From: Sphingosinicella soli
GTDB taxonomy: Bacteria; Pseudomonadota; Alphaproteobacteria; Sphingomonadales; Sphingomonadaceae
Direction: 5' to 3'
DNA length: 64,000 nucleotides
Assembly (NCBI RefSeq): GCF_014199685.1
Contig: NZ_JACHNZ010000008.1
Location: forward strand, 1-64,000
Position 1 is the stretch's first letter. Each line of letters starts with the position of its first letter. The translations under genes and the position numbers were made by a program. Below are positions 39,216 through 49,416 of this stretch, piece by piece. The notes beneath the pieces are model-generated. The model ran no database searches, was not told the origin of the DNA, and saw nothing but the letters and a program-made list of their open reading frames with translations.

Positions 39216-39801
39216 ACTCCGCGTCGGGGTGATGATCTCCGGCCGCGGCAGCAACATGGCCTCCATCCTTGCCGCCACGGAGGCGCCGGACTGCCCCTTC
39301 GAGGTCGTGCTCGTCGCCTCCAACAACCCGGACGCCGCCGGCCTCGCCTTCGCCGACAGCAAGGGCATTGCCATCTGGGCGCACGATCATCGCGGCATGA
39401 AACGCGCCGAATTCGACAGGCTGATCGATGCGGCGCTGCGCGGGGCGAACGTCGAGATGGTCGCGCTTGCGGGCTACATGCGGCTGCTTTCGAGCGAATT
39501 CGTCGATGGGTGGAAGGGTCGCATTCTCAACATCCACCCGTCGCTGCTGCCCAAATATAAAGGGCTCGACACCCACGCGCGCGCGATCGAGGCCGGGGAC
39601 AGCGAAGCGGGCTGCTCTGTACATGTCGTGACGCCGGAGCTGGACGACGGCCCCGTGGTGGCGCAGGCGCGCGTGCCGATCCTTCCCGGCGACACGCCGG
39701 AAACGCTTGCAGAGCGTGTCCTGAAAGAGGAACATCGCCTGTACCCCGCAGCGCTTGCGAAATGTGCCGCCGATGTCATCCGATCCAGAAAATCTGCTTG
39801 A
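39205..39801 (+). CDS. purN: Phosphoribosylglycinamide formyltransferase
   Basis: 198 residues transferring a formyl group from 10-formyl-THF to [20 protein letters not shown] (phosphate loop), [28 protein letters not shown] with the catalytic Asn-His, and [18 protein letters not shown] with the Asp are all in order. It overlaps purM upstream and is overlapped downstream by the YjbR-like gene, so all three are likely coupled. Confidence 0.97.
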   Translation: MSPKLRVGVMISGRGSNMASILAATEAPDCPFEVVLVASNNPDAAGLAFADSKGIAIWAHDHRGMKRAEFDRLIDAALRGANVEMVALAGYMRLLSSEFVDGWKGRILNIHPSLLPKYKGLDTHARAIEAGDSEAGCSVHVVTPELDDGPVVAQARVPILPGDTPETLAERVLKEEHRLYPAALAKCAADVIRSRKSA

Positions 39802-40144
39802 AAAGGTCCGGGAGCGGGCGCTCGCCCTGCCCGCAGCCGCTGAAAAGCTGTCGCACGGCGCGCCGGGATTCTATGTCGAGAAGGGCAAGTTCTTCGCCTA
39901 TTTCAGCGACGATCACCACGGCTGCGGCATCACTGCGCTGCTCGTGAAAACGAGCGGGCTTGAAGAGCAGGCGATGCTGATCGAGGCCGACCCTGCGCTT
40001 TATTATCGGCCGCCCTATCTCGGCCCCTACGGCTGGATCGGTCTGCGGCTCGACCAGGGCGCGCCCGATTGGGACCATGTGAACGACTGGCTCGTGAAAA
40101 GCTGGCGCATGTCTGCGCCGCGGAAGCTCGCCGATGCCTTCTGA
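39773..40144 (+). CDS. MmcQ/YjbR family protein
   Basis: 123 residues. LSHGAPGFYVEKGKFFAYFSDDHHG and PALYYRPPYLGPYGWIGLRLD match the small YjbR/CyaY-like-fold family, sometimes called MmcQ. These are thought to be DNA-binding or simply alpha/beta hypothetical proteins, with no firm function. The start at ATG 39773 lies inside the end of purN in another frame. It overlaps the next gene by 11 bases. Confidence 0.8.
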   Translation: MSSDPENLLEKVRERALALPAAAEKLSHGAPGFYVEKGKFFAYFSDDHHGCGITALLVKTSGLEEQAMLIEADPALYYRPPYLGPYGWIGLRLDQGAPDWDHVNDWLVKSWRMSAPRKLADAF

Positions 40145-40733
40145 TCTGCCGGAGATCCCGGAAGCACCGTCCGAGAAAGCCGCCGAAAGCGCCCGCATCC
40201 GGCGGCGCTGGCTTTCGCTCGGCGAGACCGTCGCCGTCGTCGCGGTCGTGATCTCGGCGCTGACGCTGTGGAACAACTACGACGAGCGGAAATCCGCCGA
40301 GGCCGAGCGGAGCGCGGAAAAGGCCCCGACGCCGAAATCGATAGGGCTGATCGCAACCGACGCCGGCGGCGCCGGGCTCGACTTCAAGGCGGCGGACTGC
40401 GCGCTGCAAAGCACGGACATCCGCTTTCCCGCAGCCCTCGGCGTGGGGCCGGAAAGCACCGTGCTCAAACACCGCATCGAAGCGGACTGGTTCGAAAGCG
40501 CGCTGCTGAAGGCGCTGGACAAGGATGTGCGCGACGGCCGTTTGCCGGTCGCGATCACCAGCCGGTGCGAAGCGGCCGACGGACCGCGCACCGAAACGGC
40601 GATCTACGATATCGTGTACCACATCCAATCCCGCGCCATTCTGGGCCGCACGCTCAAGCTGAGAGGCCTGATACGAAGAAAGGCCGCCCAGGAGGACGGC
40701 CTTTCGGAACTCGACGGGCTTTGGAAGCCCTGA
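40134..40733 (+). CDS. Membrane-anchored hypothetical protein
   Basis: 199 residues. A cytoplasmic N-terminus of about 28 residues ends in RIRRRW, one membrane helix follows (LSLGETVAVVAVVISALTLW, about 27-47), and the rest (about 150 residues) is predicted periplasmic, starting with a charged helix DERKSAEAERSAEKA. No family recognised. It overlaps the YjbR-like gene and ends the purM operon. The last 17 codons contain a perfect 8-bp stem-loop (40679-40704, AAAGGCCG/CGGCCTTT) that looks like a terminator inside the reading frame. Confidence 0.7.
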   Translation: MPSDLPEIPEAPSEKAAESARIRRRWLSLGETVAVVAVVISALTLWNNYDERKSAEAERSAEKAPTPKSIGLIATDAGGAGLDFKAADCALQSTDIRFPAALGVGPESTVLKHRIEADWFESALLKALDKDVRDGRLPVAITSRCEAADGPRTETAIYDIVYHIQSRAILGRTLKLRGLIRRKAAQEDGLSELDGLWKP

Positions 40734-40736
40734 GGG

Positions 40737-41159
40737 TCAGCCGACAATTTCTTCAGGCTTGAAGAAGAAGTCGATCTCGATCTTCGCGTTTTCAAGGCTG
40801 TCGGAGCCGTGCACCGTGTTCGCCTCGATCGATTCGGCAAGCGCCTTGCGAATCGTGCCTTCCTCGGCGTTCGCCGGGTTGGTGGCGCCCATGACTTCGC
40901 GGTTCTTCGCGACGGCATCTTCGCCTTCGAGAACCTGCACGACGACAGGGCCGGACATCATGAACGAGACCAGATCGCCGAAAAACGGACGCTCGCGGTG
41001 CACGCCGTAGAAGCCCTCGGCCTGCTCCTTCGTCATGTGGATGCGCTTCGAGGCGACGACGCGAAGGCCTGCCTCTTCCAGCATCTTCGTGACGGCGCCG
41101 GTGAGGTTGCGACGCGTCGCGTCGGGCTTGATGATCGAAAAGGTACGCTGCAGCGCCAT
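40737..41159 (-). CDS. ndk: Nucleoside diphosphate kinase
   Basis: 140 residues, the standard subunit size. [15 protein letters not shown] at the start, [23 protein letters not shown] in the middle, and [20 protein letters not shown] with the phosphohistidine His118 match bacterial Ndk. It balances NTP and dNTP pools using ATP. ATG 41159 is the conserved start ([10 protein letters not shown]); the open frame beyond it is not family-like. It is convergent with the purM operon and is followed upstream by holC. Confidence 0.97.
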   Translation of the reverse strand: MALQRTFSIIKPDATRRNLTGAVTKMLEEAGLRVVASKRIHMTKEQAEGFYGVHRERPFFGDLVSFMMSGPVVVQVLEGEDAVAKNREVMGATNPANAEEGTIRKALAESIEANTVHGSDSLENAKIEIDFFFKPEEIVG

Positions 41160-41243
41160 GAAGGGTCTCCAGATAGGGCGTGTGTATGGCTTCAGGAAGT
41201 TGCGCGCCCAATATCCGGGCACAGGTGCGAATGCAAGCCGCGC

Positions 41244-41702
41244 TTACCCGGCTTTCTGCCAACCGCCCTTCTCGCCCTGCGTCCAATAGACCGGCTCGAC
41301 CCCCTCGCGCGCCTTCAAGGCGCGCCAGTGCGCGCGGGCTGCGGCGAGCGAATCTTCGTCGTTGCCGTCGAAGAGGTAAAGCACGCGCGCGAATGCCGCA
41401 GGGTCGCCGGGCAGCTTGCCGCCGAGCGAGATGAGCAGGTCGGCGCCGTTCGCGGGCGCGAAATCGTCCGTCAGGAAAATGGGCTGGGCCGCCGGATTGT
41501 CGCGCCCGTGCGGCAGGAAGCTGCCGGGATCGTAGGTCCACAGGTGGCTGTCGAGCGCATCGAGTTCGCCGCTGTCGGCGGAATGGATGAGCACGCGGTG
41601 CCCGGCCTCGACCGCCTTGCCCGCAAGAACGGGCACGACGTCGAACGGCCGCGAGCGCGTGCAGTGATAGAAGCCGACCGACGTTGGCGCCGCCCCGATC
41701 AC
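41244..41702 (-). CDS. holC: DNA polymerase III chi subunit
   Basis: 152 residues. VGFYHCTRSRPFDVVPVLAGKAVEAGHRVLI and WTYDPGSFLPHG, then LYLFDGNDEDSLAAARAHWRALK, match HolC, which links the clamp loader to SSB. The GTG at 41702 overlaps the pepA TGA (GTGA), so it is coupled to pepA, an arrangement common in proteobacteria. psi (holD) is not seen, as usual for alphaproteobacteria. Confidence 0.9.
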   Translation of the reverse strand: MIGAAPTSVGFYHCTRSRPFDVVPVLAGKAVEAGHRVLIHSADSGELDALDSHLWTYDPGSFLPHGRDNPAAQPIFLTDDFAPANGADLLISLGGKLPGDPAAFARVLYLFDGNDEDSLAAARAHWRALKAREGVEPVYWTQGEKGGWQKAG

Positions 41703-43186
41703 GCTTCCAGCGTATCCTCGATGAAACGGTCGAGCAGGCGCACGCCGTATCCGGTCGCGCCTTTCTCCCATGTCGCGGCAGCCTTGGAGGACCACGCCAT
41801 GCCCGCGATATCGAGATGCGCCCACTTCACGCCGTCGTTCACGAAGCGGCCGATGAACTGCGCCGCCGTGATCGAGCCGCCGTCGCGCGTACCGACGTTC
41901 TTCATATCGGCGATCGGCGAATCGATCATCTTGTCGTAGGCGCTGCCGAGCGGGAAACGCCACAGCTTGTCGCCCGTCGCGATGCCCGCGCTGACCAGCT
42001 GCTTCGCAAGCTCGTCGCTGTTCGAGAACAAGCCCGCATATTCGTGGCCGAGGCTGATGATGATGGCGCCGGTCAGCGTCGCGAGATCGACGATGACCTC
42101 GGGATTGAAGCGCTTCTGCGCCCAGGTGATCGCATCGCAGAGCACCAGGCGGCCTTCGGCGTCGGTGTTGATGACCTCGACCGTCTGGCCCGACATCGTC
42201 GTCACGACGTCGCCGGGGCGCTGGGCGTTGCCGTCGGGCATGTTTTCCACAAGGCCGCAGATGCCGACGACGCGCGCCTTGGCGCGGCGCAGCGCCAACG
42301 CCTTCATCGCGCCCGCAACGGCGCCCGCGCCGCCCATATCCCACTTCATGTCTTCCATGCCGCCCGCAGGCTTGATGGAAATGCCGCCGGTGTCGAAGGT
42401 AACGCCCTTGCCCACCAGCACCGTGGAGGTCTTCGCCTTGCCGCCGGTGCCGTCCCACTCCATCACGAGCAGGCGCGGCGGCTTGGCCGAGCCCTGCGCG
42501 ACGCCGAGCAGCGCGCCCATGCCCGCAGCGCGCATCTCGTTCTCGTCGAGCACCTCGATCCTGACGCCGAGATCGGCGAGCGGACGGCACCGCTCCACGA
42601 AACTTTCGGGATAAATCACGTTGCCCGGCTCGGCGACGAGACCGCGGGCGAAGCCGACAGCCTCCACGAGCGGTTCCAGCCGCACCCATTCCTGCCCGGC
42701 GCTGCCGGCATTGGCGATCGCGATGTCGGCAAGCGTCGGCTTCTGCTTTTCGGGCAGCTTCGTGCGGTACTTGTCGAACCGCCACGCGCGCAGCGACGCG
42801 CCGAGCGCAAGGTGCGCGGCCGCCTTGGGCGTATCGATCGCAAGATCCGACAGGCCGCCGAAATCAACGGTGATCTTCGTTTCCGCCGCGAGCAGCCGCG
42901 CGGTGAGTGCGCCGCCGATCCGTTCGAACACGGCGGCGTCGGCGTGGCCGGGCTTGCCCGTGCCGATCACGAGCACGCGCGACGCGTCCGTCCCCGAAGG
43001 CGCCAGCAGCTCGATGATCTGCGCGACATCGCCTTCGAATCGCGCCCACTTCATCGCGTTGGTGATCGCGCCGCCGAGCGCCTGATCGAGCACCTGCGCC
43101 GCGCCCGACAGCACCGCGTCCTTCGCCGCGAAGACCACAAGACCGGTCCCCGGCGTGTGCGACGTAACCCCGAACTCGATGCGCAT
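41699..43186 (-). CDS. pepA: Leucyl aminopeptidase (PepA)
   Basis: 495-residue two-metal M17 aminopeptidase. The C-terminal catalytic domain contains LVGKGVTFDTGGISIKPAG (metal-binding Lys and Asp), MSGQTVEVINTDAEGRLVL with the signature NTDAEGRL, and GAIIISLGHEYAGLFSN. The N-terminal 170 residues are the substrate-gating/DNA-binding domain. GGGAGAG precedes the ATG at 43186. It is divergent from lptD across 150 bases, and its stop is fused with the holC start. Confidence 0.95.
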   Translation of the reverse strand: MRIEFGVTSHTPGTGLVVFAAKDAVLSGAAQVLDQALGGAITNAMKWARFEGDVAQIIELLAPSGTDASRVLVIGTGKPGHADAAVFERIGGALTARLLAAETKITVDFGGLSDLAIDTPKAAAHLALGASLRAWRFDKYRTKLPEKQKPTLADIAIANAGSAGQEWVRLEPLVEAVGFARGLVAEPGNVIYPESFVERCRPLADLGVRIEVLDENEMRAAGMGALLGVAQGSAKPPRLLVMEWDGTGGKAKTSTVLVGKGVTFDTGGISIKPAGGMEDMKWDMGGAGAVAGAMKALALRRAKARVVGICGLVENMPDGNAQRPGDVVTTMSGQTVEVINTDAEGRLVLCDAITWAQKRFNPEVIVDLATLTGAIIISLGHEYAGLFSNSDELAKQLVSAGIATGDKLWRFPLGSAYDKMIDSPIADMKNVGTRDGGSITAAQFIGRFVNDGVKWAHLDIAGMAWSSKAAATWEKGATGYGVRLLDRFIEDTLEA

Positions 43187-43336
43187 CAGAAGAACTCTCC
43201 CGGAAGAAAAGGCATTTCGCGCGTTCTAGCCGCCCGGCAGGCTGACGGCAATTCACGGCGTATCGAAGCACCCTGCTTGCCGCCGCGGGTGCGGCGCGGG
43301 TAAGAGGCGCTGTCCGCCCGTTCGGAGAGCGCTTTC

Positions 43337-45580
43337 TTGTCCCGTCGCCTTGCCGTCTTTTTCCTGTCCTCCGCGCTTGCCGGTTGTGCTGTGCCTGCGC
43401 TGGCGCAGACCGACCCTGCCGCCGCCCCTGCCCCCACCCCTGCCCCCGCCGTCGACGGCGGCCCGGCGCTGGAAGCCGGCGATGCGATCGAGTTCGCCGC
43501 AGACACGATGGCTTACGAAGACGAGACGCAACTGGTGACGGCGCGCGGCAACGTGGTCGTGACGCGGGACGGCTACCGTCTGACCGCCAACGAGGTCGAA
43601 TACGATCGCAGGACCGGCAAGGTCGAGGCGCGCGGCGCGGTGAAGGTGATCGACCCCGACGGCAACGAGGCTTTCGGCGGGCGCGTGGAACTCGACGAAT
43701 CGCTGCGCGACGGCGCGGTCGAGAACATCCTGCTCGTGCTGCAGGACGGCGGACGGCTTGCCGCGCGCGACGGCATTCGCGAGGACGGCCGCACCACGGT
43801 GAACCGCGCAGTCTATTCGCCGTGCGATATCGTCGGCACGGACGGCTGCCCCAAGGAGCCGCTGTGGCAGGTGAAGGCGCTGCGCGTGCGGCACGATCCC
43901 GACCGCAAGCGTGTGTATTACAAGGATGCCAGCCTCGAATTCCTGGGCATCCCCATCTTTTATTCGCCGAGCCTGTCGCACCCCGACGGGCCGGGCCGCA
44001 ACGCGACCGGCATTCTGGTGCCGTCCGTCACCATCGACCGCTCGCTCGGCGTTTCGCTGGAACTGCCCTATTTCCTCCGCCTGTCGGACAGCAACGACCT
44101 TACCATCGCGCCGATCATCTACACCGAGGTCAACCCGGCGCTGTCCCTCGACTACCGGCACCAGACGGCATCGGGCCCGCTGCGTTTCGGCGGTATCGGC
44201 ACGTACTCCTCCGAGCTGGATTTTCCCGACCCCGACGGAACGGGCATCCCGAACAAAAAATTTCGCGGCTACATTTACGGCAGCGGCCGCCTTCAGCACG
44301 GCCGCAACTGGCGATCGACGTTCGGCCTTCGCCTCGCCACCGACGACACGTTCCTGCGCCGCTACGACGTCTCCCGCGACGATACGCTGAGGAATTTCTA
44401 CCAGCTCGAACGCTTCGGCGTGGAAAGCTATTTCGCGGTCGAAGGCTGGGCGTTCCAGGGGCTGCGGCAGACGGATGTGGCGGGCCTGACGCCGATCGCG
44501 CTGCCGCTGATCACCTACATGTGGTCGCCGGGCGACACCATCGCCGGCGGACGGCTGAAGCTGGCGGCGGACACGGCGGCGATCACGCGCACCGACGGCA
44601 TGGACACGCAGCGCGCCTCCGCCTCCGCCGAATGGAAGCGCAGCCTCATCACCCCGTGGGGCCAGCGCGTGACGGCGACCGGCCTCGTTCGCGGCGACAT
44701 GTATCACATCACGGACAGCGCCCTTGCCGAACTTCCGATCTACGCAGGGCGCGACGGATGGGAGGGGCGCATCCTGCCCGCCGCCGCGCTCGACATCGAA
44801 TGGCCACTGGCGGGCCCCGCCTTCGGCGGCACCCAGACGCTGACGCCGCGCGTGCAATTTTCCGTGTCACCGAGCGACGTCAACGACAACATCCCCAACG
44901 AGGATTCCCGCGCCGTCGATCTGGACGACACGAACCTTTTCGATCTGAACCGCTTTCCGGGCTCGGACCGATGGGAAGGCGGACAGCGCGTTACCTACGG
45001 CGCGACCTGGCGGCTCGATCGTCCGCGCTGGCAGATCGAAAGCGAGTTCGGGCAGAGCTACCGGTTCGACAAGGCGCCCGGCGCATTTCCGCAGGGCACC
45101 GGCCTTTCCGGGCACTTCTCCGACTTCGTCGGCCGCAACACGGTGCGCGTCGGCAGCAGCTTTGATGTTACGCACAGGTTCCGCCTCGACAAGAGCAGCC
45201 TGAGGCTGCGCCGCAACGAGATCGACGTGACGGTGGGCAACAAGCGCACCTATGCGACCGTCGGGTACGTGAAGCTCGACCGCGATATCAATATCGAGGA
45301 TCTGGAGGACCGCGAGGAAGTGCGCGCGGGCGGCCGCATCAGCTTCGCGCGCTACTGGTCGGTGATCGGGTCGGTGATCGTCGACCTCACATCGCGCGCC
45401 GAAGACCCGCTGAACGAGTCCGACGGTTTCGAGATGGTGCGCCACCGGCTCGGCATCGCGTATCAGGACGACTGCTTCGAATTCGGCGTCACATGGCGGC
45501 GCGACTATGTGGAGGACCGCGATTTCCGGCGCGGCAACGCCTTCCTCTTCTCGATCAGCCTCAAAAACCTTGGCCGCTAA
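43337..45580 (+). CDS. lptD: LPS-assembly protein LptD
   Basis: 747-residue outer-membrane beta-barrel that inserts lipopolysaccharide together with LptE. It starts at TTG 43337 with a signal peptide (SRRLAVFFLSSALAGCAVPALAQ). An OstA-like beta-jellyroll domain follows (about 50-160, FAADTMAYEDETQLVTARGNV), then the barrel from about 200 onward. Cysteines near CDIVGTDGCPKEP and the late DDCFEFGV fit the disulfides that lock LptD. It is first in lptD-surA-pdxA-rsmA; SurA is the barrel's own chaperone. GGAG lies 12 bases ahead. Confidence 0.93.
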   Translation: MSRRLAVFFLSSALAGCAVPALAQTDPAAAPAPTPAPAVDGGPALEAGDAIEFAADTMAYEDETQLVTARGNVVVTRDGYRLTANEVEYDRRTGKVEARGAVKVIDPDGNEAFGGRVELDESLRDGAVENILLVLQDGGRLAARDGIREDGRTTVNRAVYSPCDIVGTDGCPKEPLWQVKALRVRHDPDRKRVYYKDASLEFLGIPIFYSPSLSHPDGPGRNATGILVPSVTIDRSLGVSLELPYFLRLSDSNDLTIAPIIYTEVNPALSLDYRHQTASGPLRFGGIGTYSSELDFPDPDGTGIPNKKFRGYIYGSGRLQHGRNWRSTFGLRLATDDTFLRRYDVSRDDTLRNFYQLERFGVESYFAVEGWAFQGLRQTDVAGLTPIALPLITYMWSPGDTIAGGRLKLAADTAAITRTDGMDTQRASASAEWKRSLITPWGQRVTATGLVRGDMYHITDSALAELPIYAGRDGWEGRILPAAALDIEWPLAGPAFGGTQTLTPRVQFSVSPSDVNDNIPNEDSRAVDLDDTNLFDLNRFPGSDRWEGGQRVTYGATWRLDRPRWQIESEFGQSYRFDKAPGAFPQGTGLSGHFSDFVGRNTVRVGSSFDVTHRFRLDKSSLRLRRNEIDVTVGNKRTYATVGYVKLDRDINIEDLEDREEVRAGGRISFARYWSVIGSVIVDLTSRAEDPLNESDGFEMVRHRLGIAYQDDCFEFGVTWRRDYVEDRDFRRGNAFLFSISLKNLGR

Positions 45581-45718
45581 TCGCGTGTTCAGCCGCAAGG
45601 GACTAGCGGTTGCCAAGAGCGTAAAGGATACGCTGACATTCATGTCCGCGCGTGCTAGGCGGCATGACCTGAGAGGCCACAAGACCGCTTCGGCACCGCC
45701 GGGTCGGGGGAGAGATTG

Positions 45719-47041
45719 ATGAGGTTTTCGACGCTGCGCTGGCTTGGTGCCGGTGTTGCAGTTCTTGCTGCAGGGTCATCGCTGGCCCAGAATTCGCCGC
45801 TCGCCGGCCTCTCCGATCCGGATATCGAGATTCTCGGCCAGCCCGTGGATCCGACTGTCCGCAAGGCGACCGCTATCGTCAACGGCGATGTCATCACCGA
45901 CACCGACATCGACCAGCGGCTCAATCTGGTGCTTGCCGCCAATCAGGGCGAGGTCTCCGAAGACGAGCGCACGCGCCTGCGGCTTCAGGTGGTGCGCAAC
46001 CTGATCGACGAAAAGCTCCAGATTCAGGAAGCCACCGCGCAGGAAGTCACGATCGTTCAGGAGGAAGTGAACCAGGCGTTCACGCGCGTCGCTTCCAACT
46101 TCCGCATGAGCAGCGATCAGTTCGACGAATTCCTGAAAGCACGCTCCACGTCACAGAATTCGCTGAAGCAGCAGATTCACGCCGAACTCGCGTGGAGCCG
46201 CCTGCTCCGCCGCCGGGTCGAGCCGTTCGTGAACGTCGGCGACGACGAGGTGCAGGCGCTGATCGACCGTCTGAACGCCGCCAAGGGCACAGAGGAATAC
46301 CGCATCGCGGAAATTTTCCTGACGGCGACGACGGAAAACGCCGAGCAGGTGCGCGAGAACGCACAGCGGATCGTCGAGCAGGTGCGACAGGGCGGTTCGT
46401 TCGTCGCCTATGCCCGGCAGTTTTCGGAAGCCTCGACCGCCGCAGTGGGCGGCGATCTCGGCTGGGTGCGCCCTGCGCAGCTTTCCCCCGAACTGGCCCC
46501 CGTCGTCGAAAGCCTGCCGCGCGGTGAAATTTCCAATCCGATCCAGATTTCCGGCGGTTTCGCGGTCATCGCGCTCGTCGACAAGCGGCAGGTTCTGGCC
46601 GCCGACCCGAAGGACGCGCTTCTGGCGGTGAAGCAGATCACCATACCGATGCCTGCCGACACCACGCAGCAGCAGGCCACCGCGATCGTGCAGCGGCTGC
46701 AGGCCGGCACGCAGAGCATGGGCGGCTGCGGCGGCGCGGAGACGCTTGCCGAGAGCTTCGGCGGCAACGTCGTCGCGAACGATCAGGTCAAGCTCGGCGA
46801 TCTGCCCCCGCAGCTTCAGCAGATCATGGAACCTCTGCAGATCGGCCAGAGCACGCCGCCCTTCGGCACGCGCGAGGACGGCATCCGCGTTCTGGTCCTC
46901 TGCGGACGCGAAGACCCGCCCGCCGCGGGCGCGCCGTCGTTCGATCAGTTGTACGCCCAGATGGAAGAGAGCAAGGTCGCCATGGCAGCCCGGCGCTATC
47001 TGCGCGACCTTCGCCGCGACGCTGTTATCGACTACCGGTGA
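45719..47041 (+). CDS. surA: Peptidyl-prolyl isomerase / chaperone SurA
   Basis: 440-residue periplasmic chaperone for outer-membrane proteins. It has a signal peptide (about 1-24, ending SLAQ), an N-terminal SurA domain (KATAIVNGDVITDTDIDQRL to about 165), and one parvulin/rotamase domain (about 175-285, with GGSFVAYARQFSEAS, GGDLGWV and QISGGFAVIALVDKR). A second, less canonical parvulin-like region follows (about 290-400). The ATG at 45719 follows GGGGGAGAG. It lies between lptD and pdxA, the classic arrangement. Confidence 0.92.
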   Translation: MRFSTLRWLGAGVAVLAAGSSLAQNSPLAGLSDPDIEILGQPVDPTVRKATAIVNGDVITDTDIDQRLNLVLAANQGEVSEDERTRLRLQVVRNLIDEKLQIQEATAQEVTIVQEEVNQAFTRVASNFRMSSDQFDEFLKARSTSQNSLKQQIHAELAWSRLLRRRVEPFVNVGDDEVQALIDRLNAAKGTEEYRIAEIFLTATTENAEQVRENAQRIVEQVRQGGSFVAYARQFSEASTAAVGGDLGWVRPAQLSPELAPVVESLPRGEISNPIQISGGFAVIALVDKRQVLAADPKDALLAVKQITIPMPADTTQQQATAIVQRLQAGTQSMGGCGGAETLAESFGGNVVANDQVKLGDLPPQLQQIMEPLQIGQSTPPFGTREDGIRVLVLCGREDPPAAGAPSFDQLYAQMEESKVAMAARRYLRDLRRDAVIDYR

Positions 47042-47051
47042 TCCCGGCGCG

Positions 47052-48038
47052 ATGATCCAACCCATCGCCGTCACGCTTGGCGACCCCGCTGGTGTCGGCC
47101 CGGAAATTATCGGGCGGTGCTGGGAACAGCGCGAAGCCCTTGGTCTTCCGCGCTTTTTCGGGGTCGGCAACCGCGATTCCCTTGCGGGGGTCTGGAAAGG
47201 GCCGGTCTGCCAGATCGAGCATCCCGACGATGTCCATACCTGCGGCGATGCGCTGCCTCTCATCGAAGTGGCCGACAGCGAGATCGTGGAACCCGGCAAG
47301 CCGACGCTGATCGGCGCGCGGTGCGCGCTCGACGCGCTGGAGATTGCAACAGGGCTTACGCGCAGCGGCGCGGCGGGCGCGCTGGCGACCGGTCCGGTCT
47401 CCAAGGCGCAGCTTCAGGCGATCGGCTTCACGCATCCGGGACAAACCGAATTCATCGGTGAACGCTGCGGCGTGTTCGCGGCGAACCTTGCGATGATGCT
47501 TGTCGGCCCGACGCTGCGCACCGTGCCGGTCACCATCCATGTGGCGCTCGCCGATGTGCCGCAGCGCCTGACGACCGACCTGATCGTCAGCCGGGGACGG
47601 GCTGCGGCGAAGGGCCTTACGCGGAATTTCGGTATCAAGAACCCGCGCATTGCCGTTGCCGGGCTCAATCCTCACGCGGGCGAAAGCGGGCTTCTGGGCC
47701 GCGAGGAGATCGATGTGATCGCCCCCGCGATCGCGGAACTTCAGGCCGAAGGCATCGACGCGTTCGGACCGTTTTCCGCCGACGCGATGTTCCACGAACA
47801 GGCCCGCAAGACCTATGACGCCGCGCTCTGCATGTATCACGATCAGGCGCTGGTGCCGCTGAAGACCCTGCACTTCGATGAAGGCGTGAACCTGACGCTC
47901 GGCCTGCCGATCGTCCGCACCGCGCCGGACCACGGCACCGCGTTCAACATCGCCGGAAAAGGCATCGCAAGCCACCACGCGATGGCCGCCGCGATCAGGA
48001 CGGCGTACGAATGCGCCGCCCACCGCGCGATTGACTGA
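47052..48038 (+). CDS. pdxA: 4-hydroxythreonine-4-phosphate dehydrogenase
   Basis: 328-residue NAD-dependent enzyme of pyridoxal phosphate synthesis. [14 protein letters not shown] is the conserved opening. The zinc ligands are visible in [18 protein letters not shown] and [15 protein letters not shown]. The [12 protein letters not shown] segment closes the active site. It starts at ATG 47052, 11 bases after surA, and its stop overlaps the rsmA TTG. Confidence 0.96.
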   Translation: MIQPIAVTLGDPAGVGPEIIGRCWEQREALGLPRFFGVGNRDSLAGVWKGPVCQIEHPDDVHTCGDALPLIEVADSEIVEPGKPTLIGARCALDALEIATGLTRSGAAGALATGPVSKAQLQAIGFTHPGQTEFIGERCGVFAANLAMMLVGPTLRTVPVTIHVALADVPQRLTTDLIVSRGRAAAKGLTRNFGIKNPRIAVAGLNPHAGESGLLGREEIDVIAPAIAELQAEGIDAFGPFSADAMFHEQARKTYDAALCMYHDQALVPLKTLHFDEGVNLTLGLPIVRTAPDHGTAFNIAGKGIASHHAMAAAIRTAYECAAHRAID

Positions 48039-48882
48039 CACGCTGCCGCCCGGCCTCGCCGCGCTGCCGCCGCTGCGCGAGGTGATCGCGCGGCACGGCC
48101 TTTCGGCGAAGAAGGCGTTCGGCCAGAATTTCCTGTTCGATGCGAACCTGCTCGACAAGATCGCCCGCGTTCCCGGCGTGCTGGCCGGAGAGCGTGTCTA
48201 TGAGGTCGGCCCCGGCCCCGGCGGACTGACGCGGGCGCTGCTGCGCACGGGCGCCCGGGTGACGGCAGTCGAGATGGACAGCCGGTGCCTGCCGGCGCTC
48301 GCCGAACTCGCCGAGGCGGCAGAGGGGCGTCTTTCGGTGATCGAAGGCGATGCCATGCGGATCGACGAACCCGCTGTGCTCGGCGGCCCGGCCCACATCG
48401 TTGCGAACCTGCCCTATAACGTCGGGACCGCGCTTCTCATCCGCTGGCTGACGGCCGATCCGTGGACGCCCTGGTGGCGGAGCCTGAGCCTGATGTTCCA
48501 GAAAGAGGTCGCCGAGCGCATCGTCGCGGCGCCGAACACCGACGCATACGGGCGCCTGGCGGTCCTCGCGCAGTGGCGGGCGCGGCCGCGTATCGCCCTG
48601 TCCCTGCCGCCGCGCGCCTTCATTCCCCCGCCAAAGGTGGATTCAGCAGTGGTGCACATCGTGCCAGCCGAAGCGCCCGCAGATGTGCCGGTGAGCGCGG
48701 TGGAGCGGGTGACGGCGGCGGCGTTCGGTCAACGCCGCAAGATGCTGCGCGCCAGCCTGAAGGCGCTGCCCCGCGGCCTTGAAGCCCTCGCGGCAAGCGG
48801 TATCGACGGCGCCCGGCGCGCGGAAACCTTGTCCATCGATGAATTCGTAACGCTCGCGCGCTGCTGGACCCCGCTTAGTTGA
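48031..48882 (+). CDS. rsmA: 16S rRNA (adenine1518/1519-N6)-dimethyltransferase KsgA
   Basis: 283-residue SAM-dependent enzyme that dimethylates two adenosines near the 3' end of 16S r[22 protein letters not shown] is the family start, [19 protein letters not shown] the SAM loop, and [12 protein letters not shown] the catalytic NLPY motif. It starts at TTG 48031 within the pdxA stop, the usual coupling of this operon. It is convergent with the TPR gene, overlapping by eight bases. Confidence 0.96.
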   Translation: MTDTLPPGLAALPPLREVIARHGLSAKKAFGQNFLFDANLLDKIARVPGVLAGERVYEVGPGPGGLTRALLRTGARVTAVEMDSRCLPALAELAEAAEGRLSVIEGDAMRIDEPAVLGGPAHIVANLPYNVGTALLIRWLTADPWTPWWRSLSLMFQKEVAERIVAAPNTDAYGRLAVLAQWRARPRIALSLPPRAFIPPPKVDSAVVHIVPAEAPADVPVSAVERVTAAAFGQRRKMLRASLKALPRGLEALAASGIDGARRAETLSIDEFVTLARCWTPLS

Positions 48883-49378
48883 TCTTGGGCGTCGCGGGCT
48901 TTTCCGTCGCCGCAGTCACCAGAGCGGGAGGGCCCTTTTCGATCGTGGCGGCAAGCGTCACCGCGTTCTGGCATTCGCTCTGGCAAAGTTTGCGGATACG
49001 CTCCAGATTGTCCTTCGCGAGCGCAACGGCGCCGCGCGCCATATACGCCTCGCCCTGCTCCGAAAGCGCGGTCAGGTCGTTGGGATCGATCGCCAGCGCC
49101 TCGCGGTAGAATTTCACGGCCCGGCCGGGCAAACCCATCTGATCGTAGGAACGCGCGATGCCGATATAGGCGCGCGTGTTCCGGGGATCGACCGCAAGCG
49201 CGGTTTCGAACTGGTCGATGGCAGCCTGCGCCTTGTGGCCGTTGAGGAGCGTTTCACCGCTGCGGGTCAGTTGCATCGAAAGCGGGGCGATGCTTGGTTC
49301 TGCCGTCTTGCAGTAAGCGACGCTCGACGCCGTGGCGATGGCGACAGCAATTCCGGCAAGCATGATCTTGGACTGCAT
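48875..49378 (-). CDS. Exported TPR protein
   Basis: 167 residues. [22 protein letters not shown] is a signal peptide (start at 49378 with AGGGA upstream; a longer frame adds non-signal residues). Two to three tetratricopeptide repeats follow ([40 protein letters not shown] and the next helical pair). A Cys pair CQSEC comes near residue 140. Probably a periplasmic scaffold; partners unknown. It is upstream-adjacent to rsmB on the same strand, 38 bases away, but nothing shows they are co-transcribed. Confidence 0.82.
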   Translation of the reverse strand: MQSKIMLAGIAVAIATASSVAYCKTAEPSIAPLSMQLTRSGETLLNGHKAQAAIDQFETALAVDPRNTRAYIGIARSYDQMGLPGRAVKFYREALAIDPNDLTALSEQGEAYMARGAVALAKDNLERIRKLCQSECQNAVTLAATIEKGPPALVTAATEKPATPKIN

Positions 49379-49416
49379 GAACACTTCCCTCAACGTCTCT
49401 CCCCTTGAGGCACGCT

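Noticed and set aside
43253-44857. 534-codon antisense frame opposite lptD
   Set aside because: The opposite strand carries lptD with a signal peptide and barrel. The antisense product has no family resemblance.
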